This document shows positions 37,005 to 46,800 of a stretch of 64,000 nt of DNA, piece after piece (position 1 is the first letter of the stretch; each line of letters starts with the position of its first letter). Under the pieces are notes generated by a model, which had not been told where the DNA came from, searched no databases, and saw only the letters and a list, made by a program, of their open reading frames with translations. The stretch covers positions 310,001 through 374,000 of the forward strand of contig NZ_SISF01000023.1 in assembly GCF_004310285.1 (NCBI RefSeq). Direction: 5' to 3'. The DNA is from Agrobacterium cavarae (GTDB lineage Bacteria; Pseudomonadota; Alphaproteobacteria; Rhizobiales; Rhizobiaceae). The position numbers and the translations under genes were made by a program.

Positions 37005-38819
37005 TTAGGCCAATCCAAGCCGTTGAACGTCAGACCTACGATAAAATCTGGCAATCTTGCCGGTCGGTTCAAAGATCGGTTTGATCCCTTCCTTGTCCAA
37101 CGTCTGCTTCAAACCGGCAATCTGTTTGCCATTCTCACGGGCCATTGTGCTCAACGAAATGTGCTTATCCAGAAATTGCTCGACGGCTACCGGATGGACG
37201 AAACGTTGGTGGACGCGAGTGCGAGGATGACGCCGCATCTCTACCGGGAGGACCTCGCGCTTAAGGAGTTCGTCGATGGTGACGGTCGTCGTGCGCAGTG
37301 CTTTCTCCAGCGCAGCTACATCAAGATAGTTCTCGGCCTCATCAAGGGCCACGTGCGGAAGGACCTCCTGCGGATCAACGAGCAGGTTCTTAAGGAGCAG
37401 CTCATCGCCTGACCACGACACCTTTGTCAGCTTGCCGCCGAAAACGAGATCAACGATCTCGGGAACCTTGCAATGGCAGATAGCTGTGGCGATGTGGATC
37501 GAGACGAGGCCATCGTGCGACACACAGTTCCGTTGCGCCTTGAGCCGTGCCAGGAGGCTTACCACGCTTTCACGAGAGATGCGCCGGAATACCCTTGCAT
37601 AGTCCTCCGAGTTCGCATGATACGGCACGTGTCCCTGCTGCAGAAGGATATCAAGGAATTGCCATGTGCAGCCCAGGAGGCTGGCTGCCTCAGGTGTCGT
37701 GAGGAGCTGTGTTTCCACAACCAGCTGTTCATGCAGAGCTGCACGAGGAAACACGCGTGCGGCCTTTACACCACCATTCGGGGTGGTCGTAGTGAATCCG
37801 TATTTCTCGATTACGTTCTTCACCCGGTCAGGCGTAAGCTGGTACTCGACTGTCGCAGAGCGAACGGTGTGGACTTGACGTTCCTCGACTTCGGTGAGGA
37901 AGACATCGCCTGCCTCCATGGGAATGTGCTGCTCGGCGTGGCGCTGAAACAGCTCAAGGACCGGCCGATAGTCAGGGTCATTCACGAACTTCCGCAGCCA
38001 ACGACGTGCTACGCCATAGATATCCATGAATTCGGTGGCAGTTTCGATAGCCGCATGAACATGGCGGGAGAGAAAAGACAGGACCGCTTCTTTGCCCTGC
38101 TTGGCAATCAGGAAGCCCTCCCGGCGGCACGAGCCATTCATGAATCCTTCGGGAATGCGGTTTCGCGCACGCCCGTCCTCAGGAAGGTTTTTAAAATGCC
38201 CGATGACGGTGCAGAACTCTGCCGCCACATAGGCCGGAAGTTCGTCCAGAAACTCGGACGCCTTTCCTGCGCCGTTCACGCGATTAGAGAAGTAGACATC
38301 AGCCAGGTCCGGCTCGCGAATTTCAGGAAGGTTCAGACCCAGTGCGTCAGTGCGCCGTGCGATCCATGCGGTGATATCGCCTGCAGAAATCACTTCAAGT
38401 TCGCACCCGTGGATCGGGCATGTGCCAATCACCGTCCACCGCCATGCAGCACGAAGATAAGGACGTGTTACCGCGCGACCGTGCCCTGCAAGCATGTCAT
38501 GGCAAAGGCAATGGCGGCAAACTCGGAGCGATGCCATTTCCAATTGGGACCGCCGGACGAATGTCGCTCCGAAACTTGTCACGTTGTTACCTGTCAATGC
38601 GAACTTCCTGAGGCGTGCTGCCGGGACGCCAGACCAAGCCGACAACAAGCCTGCGGTCTCATCATTCATGGTCTGCAGGCCGGACAGGGACAGGCTGGTC
38701 ATCCAGCAAAACTCTTCCAGGTCACGGTAGCCGTTGGCCTTCGCCAACCTCGAAGCGAACATTACCTGGCACTCGTCGTCGTGAAGAACGATCTCGCGGG
38801 AAAGCTTTGAACCGAACAT
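37005..38819 (-). CDS. tniQ: TniQ-family transposition target protein
   Basis: TniQ/TnsD proteins recognise the insertion target of Tn7-like elements. The 604-aa product begins with the family's N-terminal helix bundle, then a zinc-binding block (VCRHCLCHDM...GTCPIHGCELEV). The second half adds several helix-turn-helix-like stretches (LTTPEAASLLGCTWQFLDILLQQGHVPYHANSED; SIHIATAICHCKVPEIVDLVFGGKL), so this is a long, TnsD-like member and could read a specific DNA site. The frame starts in GTG 38825, which overlaps the tnsC stop; ATG 38819 is used here. It is last in the operon. Confidence 0.88.
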   Translation of the reverse strand: MFGSKLSREIVLHDDECQVMFASRLAKANGYRDLEEFCWMTSLSLSGLQTMNDETAGLLSAWSGVPAARLRKFALTGNNVTSFGATFVRRSQLEMASLRVCRHCLCHDMLAGHGRAVTRPYLRAAWRWTVIGTCPIHGCELEVISAGDITAWIARRTDALGLNLPEIREPDLADVYFSNRVNGAGKASEFLDELPAYVAAEFCTVIGHFKNLPEDGRARNRIPEGFMNGSCRREGFLIAKQGKEAVLSFLSRHVHAAIETATEFMDIYGVARRWLRKFVNDPDYRPVLELFQRHAEQHIPMEAGDVFLTEVEERQVHTVRSATVEYQLTPDRVKNVIEKYGFTTTTPNGGVKAARVFPRAALHEQLVVETQLLTTPEAASLLGCTWQFLDILLQQGHVPYHANSEDYARVFRRISRESVVSLLARLKAQRNCVSHDGLVSIHIATAICHCKVPEIVDLVFGGKLTKVSWSGDELLLKNLLVDPQEVLPHVALDEAENYLDVAALEKALRTTTVTIDELLKREVLPVEMRRHPRTRVHQRFVHPVAVEQFLDKHISLSTMARENGKQIAGLKQTLDKEGIKPIFEPTGKIARFYRRSDVQRLGLA

Positions 38820-38821
38820 GA

Positions 38822-39823
38822 TCACTTCTTTCGTTTGGCGACTGGTTTACGCAGGTCGGCGAGCGCGTTTTTGGGTACGATGTCCCGCCACTTGCTTCCA
38901 CGGAAAGGGTTATCCTCGCGAAGACATGCCTTGCGGACCTGATATACCATTTCAAAATCAGACAGCGTGACCTTGCGGCGGTCGGCGTCAATTGCGGCGA
39001 AGCAGGCTTTTTTGATGTCGTCACAAATCGTGCCGAAGCGTCCTTGCCCTGCCAGTATGAGCCGCGCCGGAAGCTCGTCCTTGTCAGTCCAGCCGGGTTG
39101 AAGGCCTGCGTGCTTTACGACGATATTGGACAAAATCTGGTCCGCCGCCCTCAGGTCCCTTGGGTCTTTCAAGAGTTCGAGGCGAACGGTGTTAGAGCGA
39201 TTGCTCAGCTGATCATCACCGCCGCTGATGAAGTTTGCCAAGTCATCGACGCCAGAGAAGATGGCGTGGAGCGGCCAGTTCTTGATCTGGAGAAGGCTCT
39301 TCACGTCGCTTTGCACGGACTTGATGGCGTGTTCCGTATTGTGGAGCACCGTGTCCTGCATTTCGTCGATATGAAGGTACTCGACCTTGTGATCACGCAA
39401 CTGATCTTTCAGGAAGTCGTAAAGTTCCGGATTGCTAATTCGTTTGTTCCGGACGACCGTGCCAAGTTCCTTCAGTATTTTCAGGGCGAGTTCCCTGGAA
39501 CTGCAGGGCGACGGCGCTTCAATGCTGATCATGGGTCGTACCCACTCGCCCTCCTCATCCTGGTAAGGCTGAAAGCTCGGCTTCTCTCGGAAAAGCTCCT
39601 CCAGCATGCGCGACTTTCCTGTATTGGATTCACCGATCAAGAAGAGCGCGCGTTCCTTGAAGCCGCCGCCCTCACGGCAGGCTCTCGCGTTGGCGATGAG
39701 GTCGTCAATGTGCTTGCTGACCTCATGATATTTTGCGTAGCGCAAGTACAGTTTATGGAGATGCAGCTTGCGGTCCGACGGAGTCATGGTGGGGACGTTC
39801 ATGGCGATGCTGGCGTCTGTCAT
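38822..39823 (-). CDS. tnsC: TnsC/TniB AAA+ regulator of transposition
   Basis: The AAA+ ATPase that links target choice to the transposase. The 333-aa product has a Walker A GESNTGKS (about residues 62-69), a Walker B YLHIDEMQ, and an arginine-rich end with a basic tail (KPVAKRKK). Its size is near TniB rather than the long TnsC of Tn7. It overlaps the upstream tnsB 3' gene (ATGA) and touches the downstream tniQ, so translation is coupled on both sides. ATP-dependent filament formation on DNA is known for the family. Confidence 0.9.
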   Translation of the reverse strand: MTDASIAMNVPTMTPSDRKLHLHKLYLRYAKYHEVSKHIDDLIANARACREGGGFKERALFLIGESNTGKSRMLEELFREKPSFQPYQDEEGEWVRPMISIEAPSPCSSRELALKILKELGTVVRNKRISNPELYDFLKDQLRDHKVEYLHIDEMQDTVLHNTEHAIKSVQSDVKSLLQIKNWPLHAIFSGVDDLANFISGGDDQLSNRSNTVRLELLKDPRDLRAADQILSNIVVKHAGLQPGWTDKDELPARLILAGQGRFGTICDDIKKACFAAIDADRRKVTLSDFEMVYQVRKACLREDNPFRGSKWRDIVPKNALADLRKPVAKRKK

Positions 39824-40476
39824 TCGATCTCTCCAAAATGCGAAGGTTCATCATCGTTGTTGTCGGAAGAGGCGTCAGTTTCCGAAGTGCTTTCCTGCGT
39901 CTCCTCGCTGGTCGGAGGACCGACGAACTCGCCGCCCTGGGGCCCGACGTAGCCGTCGTGTAGCGGATCGTAGGCGATCTCGTCGTCGTGCAGTTCCACC
40001 TCGTTCACCGTGTCCTCCTCAGTGAACGGGCGGCCTTCGAACAACTGGTCGGTAGCGTGCGAAATCTCTTCCGGGCGCAGCGTATGAAGGGAGATTCCCG
40101 CGCGCATTGCAGCGCTGGTACCTGCACGACGCATGACGTTGATCGCCTCGTACATGATCGGCAGGTTGGCTTCGGACTTCACCCCGTTGCGGCGATTGAG
40201 GTCCTGCTTGGCAAGGTACCATTCGGCCAGTGAGATGTTCGTCGGCATCCCGATGCGATTTTCGACCGTCAGCCAACCTTCGCCGGTATAGACAGACACA
40301 GCCGAGAGATCGTTGCGATGCGTGCGCACCGGGTACTCCTTCGAACCATCCTTGCGGCGGAGGGTTTGCAAAACGTCTGAGTTGTAAGGAATCCCGTGAA
40401 CCGTCACGCCCGCGCTGTCGATGATGCGTTTCTTGGTGACACCGAAGATGTGGCGTTTCTCATGACGTCCCGGCAT
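39820..40476 (-). CDS. TnsB C-terminal part as a separate gene
   Basis: The 218-aa product begins MPGRHEKRHIFGVTKKRIIDSAGVTVHGIPYNSDVLQTL, which has the look of the Mu transposase C-terminal beta-barrel (PF09299 type), then helices and a highly acidic tail (EETQESTSETDASSDNNDDE). In ordinary TnsB these follow the catalytic domain in one chain, and the acidic tail contacts TnsC. Here the reading frame shifts by +1 relative to the catalytic gene, with an overlap of 17 bases. ATG 40476 is used; a GTG at 40485 is possible. Either a two-subunit transposase, programmed frameshift, or an old mutation could explain it. Confidence 0.8.
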   Translation of the reverse strand: MPGRHEKRHIFGVTKKRIIDSAGVTVHGIPYNSDVLQTLRRKDGSKEYPVRTHRNDLSAVSVYTGEGWLTVENRIGMPTNISLAEWYLAKQDLNRRNGVKSEANLPIMYEAINVMRRAGTSAAMRAGISLHTLRPEEISHATDQLFEGRPFTEEDTVNEVELHDDEIAYDPLHDGYVGPQGGEFVGPPTSEETQESTSETDASSDNNDDEPSHFGEIE

Positions 40477-42010
40477 GGCACGCACGGTAGGTTTTGGTTT
40501 TCTGAACCCAGGCTTCGTGCGGGGTCAGATTGTTGAGGCGTGCAGACGGGCGATTGTGGTGGATGTCGCAGATTGCGCGGATCACCAGATTGATGAACTC
40601 ATCGACTGCCAGAGCCGCGTTTTTCTCAGCGTCATAGTCGTTCTTCTCCACCACGTTGGAGAAGGTGCGCCCGTCGAAGAACATCATGATGTCGCGCGCA
40701 AGCGTTTTGAACAGGCTCTCGATGAAGGGGCGCTTCCAAGCTTGACCAGCGGGCGGACGCGTCAACGCAATCTTGCACATGAGGAATGCATCACGCGTCG
40801 CGTCTGCGATGTAGGGCGCACCATTGTCTGTGTAGACCACCTCAGGACGAACACCGAACCACGGGGTCTTCGCACCCACCAGCTTGGCAATATCCGTCTT
40901 GTCGGTCATCACCATTTCAAGGGTATCGACGACAAGGGCCGAGGACGGATTGCGTCCTCCTTTGAGTGCCAGCACATAGTTGGTGGCCGTGTCTACAGCA
41001 CCGCAGAACCAGATGCGCTGCGGGTTCTCAATCAGGTATTCTTGAATTGCCTTCGGAAGCATTTGCCAAAAGCCGCATCCCTGCATGGACGTCATGGCAT
41101 CGGCATTCCAATCGTCCATCTCGACGTGTTCGCCAGGACGTTCGGTATCATAGGAATCCATTTTGGGTTTGAACTGGGCGCGAGCGAAGGGAAGCCCTTC
41201 GCGGCCCGCAACGACCTCGAACTCGTCCATGGCATCAATCAGAGCTTCGAAACGTTTGCGCCCGGGAGCAATGAGCGGTGCCTTCCCCACACGCTTTGCG
41301 TTTTCCTCTGCGATACGGGCATGGACATCACGGAGCAGCTTTGCCTTCGACGGCTTACGGCGGCTGGCATAGTTGCGTGCTTCCTCTAGCCAGATCGCAT
41401 AGCTTTCGGCGCATTCGACCTTCGGATTGCGGAACCCGGGTCCATTGCGGCGGTAAATAAGCGCGCGAACATCACGACCGCAGCTCATGTACTCGCGAAA
41501 ATGACGGTTAAAGCTGCGGACGGACGGTGTGTTGAAAAAGCTCGTGCTGGCATCGCAGCGCGTTTTGCGCTTAGTGCCATCCTGTTCCGTCAGTTCCTGC
41601 GCCTCGATCTGGATTTCGAGGCTCCATTTCTTGAGCAGACCTGCAAGTTTCTCGCTACGGGGGAGCTTGCGACCGGTTTCCGCGCAATGCTGCTCATAGC
41701 GAAGGATCAACGCTTCGTGGAAACGAGCGATGGCCACGTCACGCGGCTTGAAGTCGTCGACGCGCTTGTCGCCGACGAGATGACGCAGCTTCGTCTCCGT
41801 CTTGGTGTGGAAATTGTAGTGGACCGATGCCTTGTCGTTCATCAGCGCCTGGCGGATTTCAGCATGGGAAATACGCGTCTCGAAACGGTGGTCCGTTTCC
41901 CGTTGGAAACGATATTCGTTGTTGTCGTAGTCAACAGGGACCCAGTTGGTGCCACGGTAGGTGAAACGGTCGAGTGGGCCCATTTCGGTGATCGGAGTGT
42001 ATTCGGTCAT
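40460..42010 (-). CDS. tnsB: TnsB transposase, catalytic (DDE) part
   Basis: The 516-aa product is the strand-transfer subunit of a Tn7-like element. It has an N-terminal helical/HTH region, then a DDE integrase core. The triad is seen at Asp299 (EMDDW; Asp300 is adjacent), Asp395 (VVYTDNGAPYI) and Glu431 (RPFIESLFK), with 35 residues between the last two as expected. AAGGAA precedes ATG 42010. It ends early, at ...TYRACHAGTS, before the C-terminal beta-barrel, which is coded in the next frame (39820-40476). It follows tnsA by 73 bases. Confidence 0.92.
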   Translation of the reverse strand: MTEYTPITEMGPLDRFTYRGTNWVPVDYDNNEYRFQRETDHRFETRISHAEIRQALMNDKASVHYNFHTKTETKLRHLVGDKRVDDFKPRDVAIARFHEALILRYEQHCAETGRKLPRSEKLAGLLKKWSLEIQIEAQELTEQDGTKRKTRCDASTSFFNTPSVRSFNRHFREYMSCGRDVRALIYRRNGPGFRNPKVECAESYAIWLEEARNYASRRKPSKAKLLRDVHARIAEENAKRVGKAPLIAPGRKRFEALIDAMDEFEVVAGREGLPFARAQFKPKMDSYDTERPGEHVEMDDWNADAMTSMQGCGFWQMLPKAIQEYLIENPQRIWFCGAVDTATNYVLALKGGRNPSSALVVDTLEMVMTDKTDIAKLVGAKTPWFGVRPEVVYTDNGAPYIADATRDAFLMCKIALTRPPAGQAWKRPFIESLFKTLARDIMMFFDGRTFSNVVEKNDYDAEKNAALAVDEFINLVIRAICDIHHNRPSARLNNLTPHEAWVQKTKTYRACHAGTS

Positions 42011-42083
42011 CTTAATTTCCTTTGGACATAGCTTCGCCGTGCTCAGGCACGACGTGTCTGAGTGAGGGCAGGATTGGGGTTGG

Positions 42084-42770
42084 CTAGAGGTTGATGGTGA
42101 ACCAGGTCAGTTCATTGACCCGGCCGCGTTGAACTGGTTTGAGGACTTGCAGATCGATCAGCCGCCAGATCGCGATGGTGCGATCCGTCCGTTCGACATG
42201 CGGCACATACAGCTGGAAGAACTGTATCTGGCTACCGCTCTGCCCATGCAGCTCGCTCAACAGCGTGCGTACATGGCCCTCATCATGAAATTCGCGAGAC
42301 CAGAGGATGGTCTTTGCATTGCGAAAATCGTCCTTGGTCGCGTGCCGCTCAGTCATGATTCTCATGTCATCGAACAGCGCGCGATGTATTCTCTGGACAC
42401 CAGCGAAGACCGGGTGGAGTTCGGGTTTTTCGCGCTCGTATTTGACTGCAATAGCCAAACGAAAGCCGCTTTTGAACCGGGCCCAGTAATCGAAGGTGTG
42501 TTCCCGCACTTGTCCCTCCGGATCGACAAACGTCACCTTCGGGAACTGGGAACGGACTTCCACGATGCCGTGGCGGGCCTGGATGACAGCAGACACCTGC
42601 TGCTCAAGCTCGCTTTCATGCTGTACCTGGCGGTTGTCGAAGACCGACGCGCCGTTGGTTTTCAGCATGTGTTTCACCGGAACGTTGCGTGCGCCACCGT
42701 GAAGGCGAGGCGGCACCCAAAGTTCTGGTTCATCGTGGAGGTTGGGGGAAAAGCTGGTCGCGCTTACCAT
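42084..42770 (-). CDS. tnsA: TnsA-like endonuclease
   Basis: TnsA cuts the 5' ends of the transposon so that it leaves its donor site cleanly. The 228-aa product shows a TnsA-type core: acidic residues in HESELEQQV (Glu54/Glu56), Asp94 in HTFDYWARF, and IAVK with Lys110. The usual Gln (or Glu) two residues before that lysine is Ala here, a departure from the family's QxK. Its ATG overlaps the stop codon of a short upstream gene (ATGGTAA). The following gene is tnsB. Confidence 0.82.
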   Translation of the reverse strand: MVSATSFSPNLHDEPELWVPPRLHGGARNVPVKHMLKTNGASVFDNRQVQHESELEQQVSAVIQARHGIVEVRSQFPKVTFVDPEGQVREHTFDYWARFKSGFRLAIAVKYEREKPELHPVFAGVQRIHRALFDDMRIMTERHATKDDFRNAKTILWSREFHDEGHVRTLLSELHGQSGSQIQFFQLYVPHVERTDRTIAIWRLIDLQVLKPVQRGRVNELTWFTINL

Positions 42771-42934
42771 TTGGACGTACGCATCCCGACCATTGCGTTC
42801 TTATCGGCATCAATCCCGCCATCCTGGAAAACCTGGAAGCGGGAATGAACGCCCTCTCCGTTGCCGGAGCGCAATTCGGTCAGAATGGCACGACGCACCA
42901 ACACGTGGTGCAGCACATTTTTTGATGGGCGCAT
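42764..42934 (-). CDS. Short ORF leading the tns operon (56 aa)
   Basis: A 56-codon ORF with a perfect AGGAGG five bases ahead of ATG 42934. Its product (MRPSKNVLHHVLVRRAILTE...GMRTSKW) is basic and has no recognised family. Its stop overlaps the tnsA ATG by seven bases, so it is translationally coupled to tnsA. It could be a regulator or a small cofactor of transposition, or just a leader peptide. The strong ribosome site is the best evidence that it is made. Confidence 0.65.
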   Translation of the reverse strand: MRPSKNVLHHVLVRRAILTELRSGNGEGVHSRFQVFQDGGIDADKNAMVGMRTSKW

Positions 42935-43065
42935 AGATACCTCCTGGGCGCACATGGGTGGCAGCCCATCCGGAGGTAGAGGACACAGTGTCCTTACTTC
43001 AGATGGAGCTGAGGAAGGTCTTTCCTAGATTGACGATGCGTATCATCGTGGGGCTCCGTGTTTGA

Positions 43066-43166
43066 AACTGGGACCGAAGATAGTCAGAGGTGGTACCGGG
43101 AGTCTAGCGGGATAAATTTGCGTGGTCGAAATATGGTTAACCAAAACGATATGGTCAGTCCCAGTT
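43066..43166. repeat. Repeat array upstream of the tns operon, possible transposon end
   Basis: AACTGGGAC (43066-43074) and GTCCCAGTT (43158-43166) are perfect inverted copies. Between them are imperfect repeats around GATAGTCAG, AAATATGGTTA and CGATATGGTCAG. Tn7 right ends lie beside tnsA and hold several such sites for TnsB. A terminal TGT/ACA and target duplication could not be fixed, so this is a candidate only. Confidence 0.35.
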
Positions 43167-43230
43167 CGCGGCTCCCTACAGTTTGTGTGGCTAACCCGAC
43201 CTCCGCCTTATGTTAACCCCTACGTCGAGC

Positions 43231-43869
43231 TTAACGCGCTAGTAGCATATGGCCCACTAAGATGTCCGGAGATGCACATGCAGGCCTATGGTGATGGGTG
43301 TCGAAATCAAGTTCAGCCATGTGGGATGGAGCTACCAATCCGGTACCTGAGGTTTCCACCGTGACGTCTGCTCGCTGAAGGTAAGTTTGCAAGCTCGTAG
43401 ACTCGTCAGCAACAACACCATTTACCATGCCAACCATAATACCCAGGTCAACGTTCGGAGAGTATTGACCAGTGCCGAAGCGCTTAACGCCGTTAAGGAC
43501 GTAGGCCTTTTTCAGCCTCGCCTTATTGTCTAAGCGTTTGAATTCCAGGATGAGTTCAGGACCGAAATCTATAGCGTAGAAAAACCGAATATCAGTTCTG
43601 CCGATCTGTTTAGGCATTCCTTTTCTGTCGAGCTGAATCAGCTGGGCTTCGATGGCGAAATGGCCGAAGCCGATACCCGCGTTCATACGACGTTCGTCAT
43701 TATTTAACTCCGCGAAAAACCCGGCGACCAGAGTCGTTTCGTGTTTGTGGTCCCACCAGGCAGGGGGCGAATTTCGCAACTCGTCCCAGACGGTGCGCAA
43801 GTAATTCAGAAGTTTTGAGATATTTTGTTCCGGAAAAAGGATGGGGGCTGCATCGGGAACGTCGAGCAT
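43231..43869 (-). CDS. Putative nuclease partner of the adenine methyltransferase
   Basis: The 212-aa product contains a PD-(D/E)XK-like segment: GRTDIRFFYAIDFGPELILEFKRLD, with the Asp of GRTD and the Glu/Lys of LEFKR as likely metal-binding residues. N-terminal helices carry LLNYLRTVWDELRNSPPAWWDHKHETTLVAGFFAELN. It follows the methyltransferase gene with no real gap; an in-frame TTG at 43878 overlaps the upstream stop (TTGA), and ATG 43869 is used here. Together the pair is likely a restriction-modification or related defence module. The C-terminal ~25 residues (THHHRPACASPDILVGHMLLAR) do not look conserved. Confidence 0.65.
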   Translation of the reverse strand: MLDVPDAAPILFPEQNISKLLNYLRTVWDELRNSPPAWWDHKHETTLVAGFFAELNNDERRMNAGIGFGHFAIEAQLIQLDRKGMPKQIGRTDIRFFYAIDFGPELILEFKRLDNKARLKKAYVLNGVKRFGTGQYSPNVDLGIMVGMVNGVVADESTSLQTYLQRADVTVETSGTGLVAPSHMAELDFDTHHHRPACASPDILVGHMLLAR

Positions 43870-43874
43870 ACGAA

Positions 43875-46800
43875 TCAATTGGGTCGCGCTCCTTTGGAAA
43901 AGGACCAGCCAGAGGAGAGTCTAGCGTACAGCTCGTCGGCGTCCCGAAGAGCCGCCGCTTTCGTCCAAAATCGCATCCTCCGAGGCTTTACTATGTAAAT
44001 GTCGTTTCCCCAAACGAAGATGGTATTTGGCATTGCGAAAAAATCGACTTGGCTGCCAAAAGCGAGGCGTTTGGAGATCGCCTCCAATATCGCTCTGGCG
44101 CTCTTGACTTGGATGTCCGCATCGGCCGTAGCGCCGGGTGCCTGAAGCCGTACATGAACGACATCCAACGGTGTTCTATCTCCACGTGTGAGAACGCTGG
44201 CATCGATTGTTCCAGCTCCCTCAGCCTTGGTCACCCACAAACGCAGTGATTCAAGAAACGTGTCTAGGTAAGCGGAGATGTCTTTGCGCTCCGGATGGCT
44301 TTGAATTGGCGTAAAAAGTTCGCTATAGCTCGTAGGTTGAAGGCTTTCGGCGTTCAATCTAGCCATATCCGAAACAATTATGCGTTCGTTTGGACTAAGT
44401 TTGAAAACATCAAATATAGCTTCATCCAGACGCGCTCGAACATTCTTTTCGACTTCATGCTGCGCTTGATTGACCGCGACTGAAAGCTGGTCGAGCAAAT
44501 CGGAGAAGATACCGATCCCCACCGGTATGGCGGATTTCGACAGCATCCAGGAAGGTACCGGCAGCGATTTGATTTCGGAAAGCGTCACGCGTGCGCGTTC
44601 GGTCTGAGCGGTATAACTGGTGAGCATGAGCCAATACTTGACAAGGCTGGACCTCAGATAGCACGCGACGAATTTTGCAATGGGTGCGTTGTCTCTGCCA
44701 AATCCCAGCGCCCCCACGCCGGATGAAAAGCAAAACGGCTGATCCGCGTAAGCCGCACGGACTTCCATCTGCACCGACGTCCCATCGGTAAACAGAATTC
44801 TTGGCCCACTATAGAGGTCAATATTTCCGATTGAGGCAACGCCATCATCAACAGGAAACGGTTTTAGCTTAGAAAGATCGGCGACCGGCGAAGCTGTGTT
44901 CAGGGCGTCTGTAGGCATATAATCAAAATCGGCGAGAAGCCTAGCATCTGCAATCTTGTTGCCGTCAACCTTGTGGTAGCCTTTTGCTATCGCCCACTTG
45001 CGTGTGGATATCGCCTCTTTCAAGGACGGAAAATTGAGAAGGCGGTGGTACAGACTGTGGTCACGGCTGCTGCCCCAGAAACTTCTTCGAAGCTCATTGT
45101 TTCCGGCGACGACGGATGCTCTTGAAAGCACTACTCGATCATAGGTGTGCAGAGTCAAGCGGTTCAACGCAAAGCTGATATCCGCCTTGGGAGACCAATA
45201 TTCAAAACTGCCGTCAATTCTGCCGTCCGCAAGACCAGCCTCGTTACGAGCGCACACGATTGTGCATGCGTGCTCTGCTTTCGCAAACAATATCCTGCGG
45301 AAGTCTGACAAATTGATCAGCCGGTCCAGCTTCACCCGAACAGTCAACTGCTGAAGAAACGGTTCGTTTGATGGGGCGGTGATAAGGGATGTAGGGAGGA
45401 TCAGTACCATTCTGCCGCCGGTTTTCAGAGCACGCGTACACTTCAGCGCGTAGGCTGCAGCAATCTGCCGGTGCGGAAGCTGGACCTTGGCCTTGCCCGC
45501 CCAATCAAGAGCATTTGGCGCTTCATCCTTCGCAAGCTCCCTCCAAGGCGGGTTAGAAATCACAATGTCGAATGTTGAGGAATCGGCAAATGCATTCTTC
45601 GTCGAGAAAAAGTCACCCTTCTCCGCCCCCTGAGCAATGTTTTCGCCAATCAACTGTGGAAGCTTGCAATTTGAATCTTCCTGTAACTTGGCGAGGTCGG
45701 CAGGCGCGAGGTTTTCAAGTAGGCATAAATAAAGGCTGAATGCTGTTACTCGGCAGGCAATAGGATTTATATCACCGCCAAAAACGGTTGCTTGCAGTAA
45801 CTCAATTCGCTCCTGAATGGCGAGATTACGGCCCAAAGTCGCTTCTTCATAGCTGACGAGTCTACGAAACGCGGTGGTCAGCAAAATTCCGGAGCCGCAA
45901 GCACCATCGTATACTTTGATGCCTTTTAGACTTTCCAGGCCGTCGAATGCTTGTTGAATCGCCAGCTCGGCGAGGACACGCGGCGTGTAGTATGCGCCAT
46001 CGATCTTACGGTCGCTTTCAAGGAAAATCTCGTAGATGCCCGAGAGCAGTTCCACCGGAATCTGCGAAAAGTCGTAATTCCAAAAATCCCGCTGACCTGT
46101 TCGGAGGTCAACCCTCGACAGAAAGTCATCGACCGTGCCGAGGACCCCTGGGCTTAAGTCCGCCCACCTAATTTCTGATGGTTCGAGGAAATCACCGTTA
46201 AAATCATGCTTGAGCTGCTTGATTAGGGCGTCGACGCCAGCACCGTTTTTTGACCGGACGAGTTCGTGCAGTTTTCCGAGGCGGTGAAGCTCCCGATATT
46301 CATCGCCAGCGATGCCGCGATGTTCCAGATATGAGATGAACATAATCTGGGCGAGAAGCATTTTCGCTTGCGCATCGGACGCGATCAGCGGCTTTTTTCC
46401 TCGGGTTAAGCTGGTGACTGCACTCCCGAGCTGACGAATAAGCTGACGGTCGACGCGTCGAATTGGGTCGAACCAATCGCTAAGGCGCTGCTGGACCTCA
46501 GAGGACTGTATCTCCGCCGCTGACCAGGGGCCACCGCTCCTGATCTCGGTTTTTTTTACCGTTTCGGCTGCTGGAGACTCATCGATTTTTGGTATAGCGA
46601 AAGCGTTCAGGGTCAGATCGTCGCAAACAAGCAGCGCGGAGATCAGATTCTGATTCCAGAGCCGCTGACGAACAGCGTCTATCGCCTCTTTATTTGTGCT
46701 GGTACCACCATCCTTGAAGCAGATCGTAGGTGTATTCTCTACGAGGAACACAGCTGCGCATTGATATGAACCCTTGGGGTCCAAAAGGTCACGCAGCTCC

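Noticed and set aside
37473..38810. 445-codon rightward frame opposite tniQ
   Set aside because: TniQ on the other strand has a proper zinc motif and operon place; this frame has none.
36957..43230. CRISPR array accompanying the Tn7-like genes
   Set aside because: No regularly spaced direct repeats were seen near the tns operon and no cas gene is present.
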